Shown: positions 1 through 6,770, numbered from the stretch's first letter. The stretch is 7,531 nt of DNA from an uncultured Clostridia bacterium (GCA_946409855.1 CAMJXZ010000156.1:1-7531), one strand, 5' to 3'. Notes: generated by a model not told the origin, from the sequence alone. Numbers and translations are program-made.

Positions 1-944
1 TCGCGGATCCGCCGCAGCTCCTCCAGGATCACGGACAGATCCGGACCGGGATCTGGGACAGGATCCTCCGAAGCCTTCCCCTCTGGGGGTCCGTAGCGTC
101 CCGCAGACGGTGCAGGTGGCACTGTCTGAGCGGAGGACGGGTCGGTAGACCCCGGCGGTGGCGCGTCAGCGCCGGATGAGGTTTCATCAGACAAATCCTC
201 ATCCTCTTCCTTCTCTTCCTCTTCCTCGATCAGCCGCAGGTACTCCGCCGCCGCCCAGCCGATCCGCCCGCCGTACCTGATCTGCCACCAGCTGGGGTCC
301 CCGGCGTCGATCACCTCGACCACGGATCCCTTCTCCACCTGGTACATCTTCTGGTACTGGGTGCCCGGCCCCGTGCGCACGTTGAGCCACGTCTGCGGGT
401 TGCACACCTGCGCCGTCATCGCGGTGCCCTGCGGTTCCTGAGGCTCGCCCTCCAGGGCGGCCGCGTTGGTATAGTCCACCATCTTCAGCTCCCCCCAGTA
501 GTCCCAGTGATCAAGCGCCGACGTGACCACCCCGTACAGCGTCCCCTTGGCCTCGACGCACACGCCGCCGCCCAGGTACACGCCCACGTGGTGGATGTGC
601 GCCTCGCTGCCCTTCAGGAACACGGCCGTCCCCGGAAGGACAGGCTGCCCGTCCTCCCGCCGCCCGCCGATGAGCTTTCCCTTGTTCGCGCAGTACTCGG
701 TGTACTGGTACCGGGCGTGGTGGACGATGTCCTCGCCCAATTGCTTGAGCGCCCACCGGAGCAGCCCGCTGCAGTCGGTGACCAGGCGGCCGATCCACCT
801 GGCCCCGTACTTGACGGTCATCTCCCGCGTGGCCGCCTTCTGCCTCGCCTCGGTCCACACGATCCCCGAGGTGCCCCAGATATAGCCCCAGCCCTCCAGC
901 AGGGGGACGTAGACCTTTTCTACGAATGATTTGGCTGTTATCAT
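1..944 (-). CDS. Phage endolysin, NlpC/P60 peptidase plus SH3b domain (3' end outside window)
   Basis: The open frame begins at ATG 942-944 and runs 314 codons off the left edge without a stop. Residues 1-160 look like an NlpC/P60 (C40) cysteine peptidase, which cleaves peptide bonds in peptidoglycan stems. The catalytic Cys is C58 in TDCSGL, and the His is probably H119 in HHVGVYLGGG, followed by the EAKG and GVV motifs typical of Clostridia phage lysins. Residues 177-237 form a bacterial SH3 wall-binding domain (WLNVRTGPGTQYQ, then WWQIRYGGRIGWAAAEYL). A very acidic run follows (239-250). Residues 255-291 are a Pro/Ser/Gly linker encoded by a repeat unit, and a possible helix starts near 303 (LSVILEELRRIR). 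GGAG lies 9 bases before the start. The gene begins 3 bases after the fibre stop, so it is probably co-transcribed with it. No holin is visible. A tail-associated wall hydrolase is the alternative role. Confidence 0.9.
   Translation of the reverse strand, partial: MITAKSFVEKVYVPLLEGWGYIWGTSGIVWTEARQKAATREMTVKYGARWIGRLVTDCSGLLRWALKQLGEDIVHHARYQYTEYCANKGKLIGGRREDGQPVLPGTAVFLKGSEAHIHHVGVYLGGGVCVEAKGTLYGVVTSALDHWDYWGELKMVDYTNAAALEGEPQEPQGTAMTAQVCNPQTWLNVRTGPGTQYQKMYQVEKGSVVEVIDAGDPSWWQIRYGGRIGWAAAEYLRLIEEEEEKEEDEDLSDETSSGADAPPPGSTDPSSAQTVPPAPSAGRYGPPEGKASEDPVPDPGPDLSVILEELRRIR
71..182 (-). repeat. Repeat unit A, embedded in frame in the lysin gene
   Basis: Read on the minus strand, this 112-base stretch begins ACCTCATCCG. 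A hairpin GGCGC-TGAC-GCGCC and CCACC follow, then a variable part, and it ends CCCCAGAGGGGAAGGCTT. The same order of blocks occurs in the spacer element at 6850-7028. The two share ACCTCATCCGGC and a stretch matching CCACCGCCGGGG-CT-CCG-CCCG, each followed by a similar TC-TCCG/TTCTTCG run. The unit encodes lysin residues 255-291 and leaves the frame open on both sides. No inverted second end is seen here. Confidence 0.8.
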
Positions 945-947
945 ACC

Positions 948-2741
948 TTACATCTCCGAACAATCGGTGATCTCAAACGGGTTTTTGATCGCGGCCACTG
1001 CGCACTTTGCGGCCAGCAGGCAGTTCGCGTCGCTCACGCCCACGGATTCCCCGTGCCGCTGCGGCGTGCTCTGCCCGCCCGTCCATTCCTCCGTCGGCCG
1101 CAGCTGGCTGCCGTATACGCCGGTCTTCTTCCGGCCCATCAGTTCGCACAGCTTCAGGAAGTTCGCGTAAGCCGCCACCAGGCAGGGAATGCCCTCCTGC
1201 AGGTGCTCGGCTTCGTCAAAGCGCATGTGCCCGGATGCGCCCAGCCCGTCCATGTCTGTCGTGCAGGCGTTCTCCACCGCCGTGCCGGAGACGAACACAT
1301 CGCAGATCCCGCTTTCCGCCAGCGCCGCCTGCGCCATGGCCGCCTTCTGCTCGTAGGTGTTCGAGATGTACTTCACGTGGGACATCTGCCACATGAACGA
1401 TACCGGATGGTCCAGCAGCGCGGTATACCCGTCGATCAGGGTCTTGAGGTCCGCTTTGCTGTTCGCAAAGCTCGTCACCGCGGACGCCTCATTGAACACT
1501 ATGATATCGTACCGGTATTTCCCGATCACGTCGGACAGTTTTACGTTGGCCGTGTTCTTCCATGCCTGGTCCGCGTCCGTATACTCGTAGGCGTAAGCAT
1601 ACGGGGTATCCTCCGTCAGGTGCGTCACATGATGGGACAGCACCGCCGACCCGTGATACAGCATGCAGAAATTGAAACGGACGTCCGGCATCGCTTCCCG
1701 CAGCAGCGCCGGCACGTAGGAAAACTCGTCCAGGGTATAGCTGTTCCCCACCAGCAGAATGCTCAGCTGGTCCCCGCCGGCCGCCTGCGCTTCCCGGATT
1801 GTCAGGCTGTGGACGTTCGCGTCAATGCTCTGCAGGGCCGCGTCGTCGCTGTCGATGAACAGCTGCACATAGATATATACATCCTCCGCTCCGGTGGTCA
1901 CGTACAGCGGATTGGCAGACGCGCTTGCGTGTCCCGCGTAGGAAGAAAGCTGGTCTCCCACCGCCATGGTATCGGACGATCCGCAGGCCGCCCGCATGAC
2001 GGTCGTTGTCTCCTTTTTGATGACATACCTTGTGCCCGGCTTGCCCCTGACGATGATTGTCCGCTCCGGCCTGGTGCCCGTGATCGCGTTCATCTTTCCG
2101 GTGGTCCCGATATACTGGCCGCTTGCCACCTTGCGCACCAGCGCCAGGTTTCCCGTCGTGCCGCTCACGTCGTCCCGGACGCCGCTTTCCAGCGCTTCCA
2201 GTTTTTCGTCCCCGTCTTCCACGATGCCGGCCAGCTTGCCGTCCAGTTCCACGTTCATCTGCCTGGTCATCGGGAAATCCCCGTCCAGCACTTCGGTGCG
2301 CGCGTAGATCACATGGGCCGTGTAGGTGCCCGACGATTGATGCAGCGCCACCCACTGCCCGCCGTTCACGCTGATGGCGTTTTCTTCCGTATTCGGTACC
2401 GGGTGCTCTTCCGACGCGCTGCCGTACAGCGTCCCGGTCCATTCCACCCCGTAGCCGAATTCCGGTTTTTCATTACTGACACGCAAGGTCACGTTCTTCG
2501 TTTCATCCGTCCAGGTGACGTAAAGCTCGCAGTCCGCCTTCACCTGGAAGTAGATCATGAAGTAGCTGCCCCTGATGATCATTCCCTCGTTCGACATCCC
2601 CGGCGCCCGGATGTACGCGTTCTCCTGGATGACCCGCGGGTCGTCCTTGTCCATATCTACCGACAGCGCCCCAAAGGCAAAATGCTTCCGGTTCAGTTCC
2701 TTCAGCGCCTCCAGCGGAACCAGCTTATCTTTCACTGCCAT
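948..2741 (-). CDS. Tail fibre / receptor-binding protein with C-terminal SGNH hydrolase (DUF4886-like)
   Basis: This is a 597-residue protein. Residues 1-160 form a beta-rich region that probably attaches to the baseplate. Residues 160-195 are a charged, probably helical segment, and 200-315 are another beta-rich region. Residues 325-535 are an SGNH/GDSL-type esterase domain: ILLVGNSYTLDE carries the nucleophile S334, LYHGSAVLSHH supplies a block II glycine (G364), IIVFNEAS may hold the oxyanion-hole Asn (N417), and FDEAEHLQEG carries the catalytic His (H513). Such domains on phage fibres are thought to remove acyl groups from surface glycans during adsorption. In the last block the residue three before His is Glu (E510), with Asp at minus four, unlike the usual D-x-x-H. 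Residues 540-597 form a small C-terminal extension. The start has AAGGTGA upstream and lies 3 bases after the previous stop. Base composition is less GC-rich than the flanking structural genes. Confidence 0.8.
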   Translation of the reverse strand: MAVKDKLVPLEALKELNRKHFAFGALSVDMDKDDPRVIQENAYIRAPGMSNEGMIIRGSYFMIYFQVKADCELYVTWTDETKNVTLRVSNEKPEFGYGVEWTGTLYGSASEEHPVPNTEENAISVNGGQWVALHQSSGTYTAHVIYARTEVLDGDFPMTRQMNVELDGKLAGIVEDGDEKLEALESGVRDDVSGTTGNLALVRKVASGQYIGTTGKMNAITGTRPERTIIVRGKPGTRYVIKKETTTVMRAACGSSDTMAVGDQLSSYAGHASASANPLYVTTGAEDVYIYVQLFIDSDDAALQSIDANVHSLTIREAQAAGGDQLSILLVGNSYTLDEFSYVPALLREAMPDVRFNFCMLYHGSAVLSHHVTHLTEDTPYAYAYEYTDADQAWKNTANVKLSDVIGKYRYDIIVFNEASAVTSFANSKADLKTLIDGYTALLDHPVSFMWQMSHVKYISNTYEQKAAMAQAALAESGICDVFVSGTAVENACTTDMDGLGASGHMRFDEAEHLQEGIPCLVAAYANFLKLCELMGRKKTGVYGSQLRPTEEWTGGQSTPQRHGESVGVSDANCLLAAKCAVAAIKNPFEITDCSEM

Positions 2742-2744
2742 CTG

Positions 2745-3245
2745 TCATTCACCTTCTTCCCGGTACACTTCCAGGTATTCCATCATCTCCGCTACCGTTG
2801 CCGTCGCTACGCTGTCCGCCGCGTTTTGCGCGGCCCGGGCCGCTTCCGCCGCCTCGTCCGCTTTGGCCAGCACCTGCTCCGCCCAGGACGGGATCGGCGC
2901 GGGCAGCGTGTGGCCGCCCGGGACGGGGGCCACCCGGAAACGGAACGGCCCGGCCTTGGCGATCACAGTCCCCGCGTCCCCGCCGGCGCGCCACTGCGCC
3001 TGCACCAGACACAGGCCGGGGACGGCCGTTTCCGTGCCGGTCAGCACCGCGGTGAGACAAGCGTCCCGTCTTTCGGCCGTCAGCGGGTAGATTTCCCCGT
3101 CCGGCCGGTAAAACAGCAGCGCCCCGCTGCCGGCCGGGAAATCCCTCGCCCAGACCTCACAGCGGACAGCGATGGCTGCCGTGCCGTTTTCCCCCTCCGC
3201 GGCCGCCAGGGGGACGGTGGATTCATTCAGCAAAAAGGTCTTCAT
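2745..3245 (-). CDS. Baseplate-type protein, BppU-N-like beta domain plus C-terminal helix
   Basis: This is a 166-residue protein. Residues 1-108 are a beta-sandwich-like domain with alternating hydrophobics and an ALLFYRPDGEIYPL segment, in the style of the N-terminal domains of upper-baseplate (BppU-like) proteins. Residues 108-119 are a Pro/Gly linker. Residues 120-160 are an Ala/Glu-rich helix (WAEQVLAKADEAAEAARAAQ) that could trimerise or bind the fibre. I chose ATG 3243-3245 over the upstream in-frame ATG at 3267-3269. AAGGAG (3256-3261) stands 10 bases before the chosen start and would lie inside the coding region of the longer form. It sits between the hub and fibre genes, which fits a connector linking fibre to tail tip. 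The exact family is uncertain. Confidence 0.65.
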   Translation of the reverse strand: MKTFLLNESTVPLAAAEGENGTAAIAVRCEVWARDFPAGSGALLFYRPDGEIYPLTAERRDACLTAVLTGTETAVPGLCLVQAQWRAGGDAGTVIAKAGPFRFRVAPVPGGHTLPAPIPSWAEQVLAKADEAAEAARAAQNAADSVATATVAEMMEYLEVYREEGE

Positions 3246-3255
3246 CGTATTCGTT

Positions 3256-3261
3256 CTCCTT
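3256..3261 (-). promoter_or_regulatory. Ribosome-binding site deciding the start of the baseplate-type gene
   Basis: AAGGAG on the minus strand lies 10 bases upstream of ATG 3243-3245 and inside the frame that would start at 3269. It therefore favours the shorter 166-residue product. Confidence 0.6.
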
Positions 3262-3269
3262 GAAATCAT

Positions 3270-4757
3270 TTAGGCGACAGGTTCGGCGTCCACCCGGCAG
3301 TACGCCCGCGCGGTCAGGCCGCCGTCCCAGGAAAGGGTCTGGCCGCACAGGACCGTTTGGATCTCCCCGCCGTCCCGGGTGCGCACCGTCAGCCGGGCGC
3401 CCGGCACGACGGACGGGTCCCAGCGCCAGACCATCGTCAGCGCCTGCCAGGAAGCGCCCGTGAACGCTTCCTTCAGGCCGGTGCCCAGGGTATCGGCGCC
3501 GTTGGCAAACAAAGGGTTTCCGCGGATCACCAGGGCGTTTTCCCCGGTGGGTTCGCTTTGGTCCAGGGAAAAGGCGCGCAGGCTGTCCGGGCCCGACGTG
3601 CCCCAGGGCTGCACCAGCAGGTGGCGGAACGCAAAAGCGCGTTCGTCATGGGACAGGGCGTACACCTGGTCCGGCCCGACGACAAAGGGCGCTTCCTCCG
3701 TCCGCATGCTCCGGATGATGAGGTTCCCTTCCCGGGAAACGCAGGCGAAGGAACCGCCCGCCCCGCAGAGGTTCGCCAGCGCCTGCCGGAGCGTCCCGCC
3801 CTCCGGCGGCACCGGGGAGGCGGATAAAAAAGCGCTTCCGTTGCAGAGCAGCCCTCCTTCCGCCAGCAGGCCGCACAGGGAAAGGACGTGCTCCAGCATC
3901 CGGTCCAGGGTCATCTGGAGCGTGCCGGACAGGTACGGCCTTTCCAGCAGCGCGGCCATCGCGTCATAGCCGCGCAGCTCCAGGAACAGGCCGTCCTCCC
4001 CGCCGGACATCTCCGTCAGGCGGAACACCCCCAGCGGGACGCCGAAGGACGAAACCGGGCCTTCCCCGGTCAGGTACATGGACAGCCACGCGCCCAGCAG
4101 CGGCCGGTCCCCCCGGAGCGCGCCGCCCGGATGCCACTCGCCCGCCGCGTTGGCCAGGCGGACGGAAAGCATCGCCGCGCAGGCGCACCCCAGCAGCGGC
4201 CCGTCGTCCACCCCCTGGTCCAGGCGGAAGGACAGGATGCTTTCCGGCCCGATCACCTGGCGGGCGCCGCCCGGATACTGCAGGATCCCCCGGGGCAGCA
4301 GGCGGCGGGCGGCGGCGCTGAAGGGCGGGGTCTGCGGCGCTTCGTCCGGCGGGGGCTCCGCCGGCGGGTCGTATCCGACGGTCAGCACCGCGGACGAAAC
4401 CTTCGCCTGCACCCGGTGATAGCCCCGGCTGCCCGAGGTGATCCGCGCCTGGAAGGAAAAGGACAGCGCCAGGTCCTCAAAAGACCCGGATGCGTTGGCG
4501 TAGATGAGCCCGGTCAGGTCCTGGGTCAGCTCGGGGCTGCCCTGGACCAGGAATTCCCCCGGCCCGGTCAGGGAGACGGCGACGGACAGAACGGCGCTTT
4601 CGACCCGCGCGCCCCGGGGCAGGGCGGACAGGCCGAACACCGCGCTTTCCCGCGCGAGGAAAGACTCCGAAACGACCGGGGTGATATTCTGCCCGGCGAC
4701 AACCATCCAGCCGGAGGACAGGGTAAACGGGGGGACAGACAGAATCAGCGTGGACAA
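3270..4757 (-). CDS. Phage tail hub / tail-associated protein (ReqiPepy6 Gp37-like) with N-terminal DNRLRE-like domain
   Basis: This is a 495-residue protein starting at TTG. Residues 1-128 form a beta domain whose VFGLSALPRGARVESAVLSV pattern resembles the DNRLRE / carbohydrate-binding-like sandwich. Residues 131-146 are a Pro-rich linker. Residues 170-495 match the general layout of siphophage tail-hub proteins (gp27-like, Gp37-like): a LELRGYDAMAALLERPY segment (259-275), a GSFACVSREGNLIIRSM hairpin (335-351), LVIRGNPLFANG (409-420), and a C-terminal WDPSVVPGARLTVRTRDGG beta unit. Hubs form the tail-tip ring onto which fibres dock and may help open the cell envelope. It starts 19 bases after the DUF6711-like gene and is followed by the baseplate-type and fibre genes, consistent with a tail-tip module. 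I see no clear catalytic residues for a peptidase. Confidence 0.75.
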   Translation of the reverse strand: MSTLILSVPPFTLSSGWMVVAGQNITPVVSESFLARESAVFGLSALPRGARVESAVLSVAVSLTGPGEFLVQGSPELTQDLTGLIYANASGSFEDLALSFSFQARITSGSRGYHRVQAKVSSAVLTVGYDPPAEPPPDEAPQTPPFSAAARRLLPRGILQYPGGARQVIGPESILSFRLDQGVDDGPLLGCACAAMLSVRLANAAGEWHPGGALRGDRPLLGAWLSMYLTGEGPVSSFGVPLGVFRLTEMSGGEDGLFLELRGYDAMAALLERPYLSGTLQMTLDRMLEHVLSLCGLLAEGGLLCNGSAFLSASPVPPEGGTLRQALANLCGAGGSFACVSREGNLIIRSMRTEEAPFVVGPDQVYALSHDERAFAFRHLLVQPWGTSGPDSLRAFSLDQSEPTGENALVIRGNPLFANGADTLGTGLKEAFTGASWQALTMVWRWDPSVVPGARLTVRTRDGGEIQTVLCGQTLSWDGGLTARAYCRVDAEPVA

Positions 4758-4763
4758 AAGGCA

Positions 4764-4772
4764 CTCCTCCTT
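4764..4772 (-). promoter_or_regulatory. Strong ribosome-binding site before a TTG start
   Basis: AAGGAGGAG on the minus strand is followed by six bases (TGCCTT) and then TTG at 4755-4757. The strength and spacing of this site are the reason for calling the rare TTG start of the hub gene; no ATG in that frame lies close by. Confidence 0.75.
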
Positions 4773-4776
4773 CGCG

Positions 4777-5133
4777 TCATTTTTCCAGCAGCTCCGCCTG
4801 CGCCTGCCGGACCAGCAGGCTGGCCGCGCCGGGCGCGGGGGTCAGCTCGCTTTCATAGGAAAGCAGGCAGCAGACCATGGATTCCCCGGCGCCGCCCTGC
4901 TGCGCGGGGATCGCGAACAGGAAGAACGGATCGCGGGACAGGACCTCCCGCAGCGCCGCTTCCCGGTCCGGCAAAAGGCAGACCCAGCGCGCGAAAACCC
5001 GGCGCCTGAAGCCCCGGTCCTCCTGCACCAGGCTTCCGTCCGCCGCGCGGTCCCTGGCGCCCAGGGGCGCCAGGGTGATCCGCAGCAGGTCCGGCAGGGG
5101 GATGGGCTGGCCGTTCACGGTGATATCACTCAT
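4777..5133 (-). CDS. Small tail protein, possibly DUF6711 family
   Basis: This is a 118-residue protein. It opens MSDITVNGQPIPLPDLLRI, then has an ADGSLVQEDRGFRRRVFARW strand pair and a helix (DREAALREVLSRDPFFLFA), and ends in a short helix. The opening 'ITVNG-x-IP-P' followed by a D/N-G segment and an aromatic strand is like DUF6711, a small phage family I recall near tail genes. The assignment is from memory of the pattern and moderate at best. It starts inside the end of the 52-residue ORF (8-base overlap) with only a weak AAGGA 15 bases upstream, so translation is probably coupled. It precedes the hub gene, which suggests a tail-tip or tail-completion role. Confidence 0.6.
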   Translation of the reverse strand: MSDITVNGQPIPLPDLLRITLAPLGARDRAADGSLVQEDRGFRRRVFARWVCLLPDREAALREVLSRDPFFLFAIPAQQGGAGESMVCCLLSYESELTPAPGAASLLVRQAQAELLEK

Positions 5134-5284
5134 GCTTTTTGCCGGTCATCCTTTCGTAAGCTTGTTCGGACCGGCGGATGCGCAGCGACAGGGCCCGCAG
5201 GTCCTCGGGCAGGCGGGTTTCCCCTTGCCCGGCAGAGCGGGCGGGTTTTTCCTCCGCCCGGCGAATCACATTGGGTTCAGGCAT
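5126..5284 (-). CDS. Small charged protein of unknown function (52 aa)
   Basis: I do not recognise this gene. It has ATG 5282-5284, a TGA stop at 5126-5128, and an ideal AGGAGG (5290-5295) five bases before the start. The product is basic and charged: an extended N-terminal half (MPEPNVIRRAEEKPARS) and a probable amphipathic helix (LPEDLRALSLRIRRSEQAYE). It starts 13 bases after the head-closure stop and overlaps the next gene by 8 bases. The strong site and tight packing argue that it is translated. It sits exactly where tail-tube, assembly-chaperone and tape-measure genes would be expected in a long-tailed phage, so it may be a small structural protein, a chaperone, or a remnant. Confidence 0.6.
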   Translation of the reverse strand: MPEPNVIRRAEEKPARSAGQGETRLPEDLRALSLRIRRSEQAYERMTGKKHE

Positions 5285-5289
5285 ACATT

Positions 5290-5295
5290 CCTCCT
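5290..5295 (-). promoter_or_regulatory. Ribosome-binding site of the 52-residue ORF
   Basis: A perfect AGGAGG on the minus strand lies five bases before ATG 5282-5284, in the 13-base gap after the head-closure stop. An ATG overlapping the spacer (starting at 5289) gives only three codons, so the second ATG is the real start. Confidence 0.7.
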
Positions 5296-5297
5296 AT

Positions 5298-5594
5298 TCA
5301 CGGCATGTCCAGCCGGACGGCTTCCGCTTCGGCGTGATCCCCGAAGGGGCGGACGGAGCGGATCAGGTACAGGGGACGGTCCAGCGAAACGGCGCCGGCG
5401 GGAAACAGGACATCCCCCGGAACGGGCTCCCCGTTTCCCGGACAGAAAAGCAGCAGCGTTTCCGCTGGCCCTCCCTCCCCCGCGCAGGCGCGGCGGGTGA
5501 CCTGCGCGCCGGGGAAGAAGGGGCGGACGTTCCCGTATCCCCCTTCCCCGGGCGAGGCCAAAAGGAACAGCCGGCGGGACAGCTCAGGGCGCAT
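5298..5594 (-). CDS. Probable head-tail closure (stopper) protein
   Basis: This is a 98-residue protein starting at ATG 5592-5594. The frame stays open upstream as far as 5783, but that part is Pro/Arg-rich shadow of the adaptor gene, so the start that overlaps the adaptor stop by 11 bases is preferred. The sequence is mostly beta: RLFLLASPGEGGYGNVRPFF, then ETLLLFCPGNGEPVPGDVLF and RPLYLIRSVRPFGDHAEAEA. The G-D-V-L-F turn, the Y-x-I-x-S-V-R-P strand and the 'H-x-E-A' end fit small head-closure proteins that plug the portal-adaptor channel after DNA packaging. The position right after the adaptor supports this. Family assignment is by context and pattern only. Confidence 0.6.
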   Translation of the reverse strand: MRPELSRRLFLLASPGEGGYGNVRPFFPGAQVTRRACAGEGGPAETLLLFCPGNGEPVPGDVLFPAGAVSLDRPLYLIRSVRPFGDHAEAEAVRLDMP

Positions 5595-5904
5595 CAGGAC
5601 ACCCGGCCACCGCGGGCCGGTACCGGCGGACCAGACGGGCTGTTTCCGGGGACAGGCCGTCCTCATAGCGGACCGAGAGGTTCCCTTCCCGCCGGGCGCC
5701 CGCCCCCTCGCTGCCCCGGCGGGTGAGACGCGCGCAGGCCAGCTCCAGCGCGGCGGGGGCCAGCTCGGACGGCAGGACGGCAAGGCCCGTCAGGCCCCGG
5801 AGGGTGCACAGCGCCCAGCGCAGGGCGCAAAGGAGCAGCGCGTCCCCTTCCCCCTGCCCGTCCCGCCAGGCCCGGAGCGCCGGCAGCAATACCCATTCCG
5901 TCAT
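5584..5904 (-). CDS. Head-tail connector (adaptor), gp6-like
   Basis: This 106-residue, mainly helical protein is of the HK97 gp6 / SPP1 gp15 adaptor type, which forms a ring below the portal and joins head to tail. Features are an N-terminal helix pair, a PSELAPAALELACARLTRRGSEG helix in two pieces, then a short loop and the typical ending SVRYEDGLSPETARLVRRYR. It starts 4 bases after the capsid stop, with a modest GGGGTG upstream, and overlaps the next gene by 11 bases. Length and order (capsid, adaptor, closure) match known head modules. Confidence 0.75.
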   Translation of the reverse strand: MTEWVLLPALRAWRDGQGEGDALLLCALRWALCTLRGLTGLAVLPSELAPAALELACARLTRRGSEGAGARREGNLSVRYEDGLSPETARLVRRYRPAVAGCPDAP

Positions 5905-5908
5905 GGGC

Positions 5909-6754
5909 TTACACCCCGGAATGGGCGTAGATGCCGTCCGTCTTGCTGCGGTACACGGAGGCGATGCCCACGCTGCGGTAGCCGAACTTCCAGGCGTCGG
6001 CGTCCGGGTTCATCTCCGGAGAAATGATCTTGGGCGCCAGGTGCTTCTGGAACTGGATGACGGCGGAGGGATGCACGCACAGGAAGGACAGGTCCTTGGC
6101 CTGGGCGGCCTTCTGAAAGCCGGAATCGGTCTGGGTGATCCCGGTATACATGCGGGTCTGGGGCACGCTGATCACCTGGGCGAAGCGGGACAGGACCGCG
6201 CGGGACTTCGTGGTGTCCAGGTCCTCCACCAGGCCCCTGAGGCCCGGCAGGATAAACAGGATCCGCCCGTCGTAGGGCACCTCCCGGTCGTCCATATACG
6301 TCACGCAGGCGCGCAGCGCGTCCACCACGTCCCCGCCGTTCGTCAGGGCCTGCGCCACGGAATGCACCCCGCTGAAGGAGGCGTAGCGGGACAGACGGAA
6401 GGCGTCCAGCTCGGGCACGACCCGGGTGCGGATGAACTCGCCGGACAGGCGGCCGAAGGCGATGCCGGCGGTTTCCGCGTCGTCCAGGGCGTCCACGGTG
6501 AACATGCGGCCGCGGTCAAAGTTGCACTTGACGGTCTGGTGGGTGAGGGTGACGTCCCCCTGCACGTAGCCGGAGGCGCGGCTGTAATCGGCCAGGCCGC
6601 TCATCTCCATCAGGGGGATGACCAGCTCCTCCGCGCTGGCGCCGGGCTGCGCCAGTTCGGGCGCGCCGTCCAGCACGGCGGTGAGGGAGGCCTCCTTGTA
6701 CACTTCGTCCAGCAGGGGCACACAGGATTTGAAAAGAGCGATGTCATTGGGCAT
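5909..6754 (-). CDS. Major capsid protein, HK97-fold
   Basis: This 281-residue protein is the shell subunit of the phage head. A short N-arm (1-30) is followed by an E-loop-like region (about 40-85, SGYVQGDVTLTHQTVKCNFD). The spine-helix region (87-125) reads VDALDDAETAGIAFGRLSGE and FIRTRVVPELDAFRLSRYA. The A-domain segment is YDGRILFILPGLRGLVEDL (161-179), and a C-terminal beta end reads WKFGYRSVGIASVYRSKTDG. The pattern 'D-D-A-E-T-x-x-I-A-F-G-R-L-x-G-E-F' followed by 'V-x-P-E-L-D-A-x-R' is characteristic of capsid proteins in Clostridia phages. The length is typical. The start has AAAGGA 9 bases upstream. It follows the scaffold gene, but 451 bases carrying a repeat element separate them. 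Confidence 0.85.
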   Translation of the reverse strand: MPNDIALFKSCVPLLDEVYKEASLTAVLDGAPELAQPGASAEELVIPLMEMSGLADYSRASGYVQGDVTLTHQTVKCNFDRGRMFTVDALDDAETAGIAFGRLSGEFIRTRVVPELDAFRLSRYASFSGVHSVAQALTNGGDVVDALRACVTYMDDREVPYDGRILFILPGLRGLVEDLDTTKSRAVLSRFAQVISVPQTRMYTGITQTDSGFQKAAQAKDLSFLCVHPSAVIQFQKHLAPKIISPEMNPDADAWKFGYRSVGIASVYRSKTDGIYAHSGV

Positions 6755-6770
6755 GATGCGGATTCCTTTC

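Noticed and set aside
511..963. Minus-strand open frame of 150 codons overlapping the lysin
   Set aside because: Out of frame with the clear NlpC/P60 coding sequence; Arg/Gly-rich composition with no domain pattern.
1053..3263. Long plus-strand open frame of 736 codons
   Set aside because: It is antisense to the fibre and baseplate genes, is Arg/Pro/His-rich as expected for a GC-rich shadow frame, has no ribosome-binding site, and spans the gene junction at 2741-2745.
3888..5009. Plus-strand open frame of 373 codons
   Set aside because: Arg/Gly/Pro/Gln-rich shadow of the hub and DUF6711-like genes, crossing their junction.
5595..5783. Upstream extension of the head-closure protein to an ATG at 5783
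   Set aside because: The extra 63 residues are Pro/Arg/Trp-rich shadow of the adaptor gene. The start at 5594, overlapping the adaptor stop, gives a coherent 98-residue protein.
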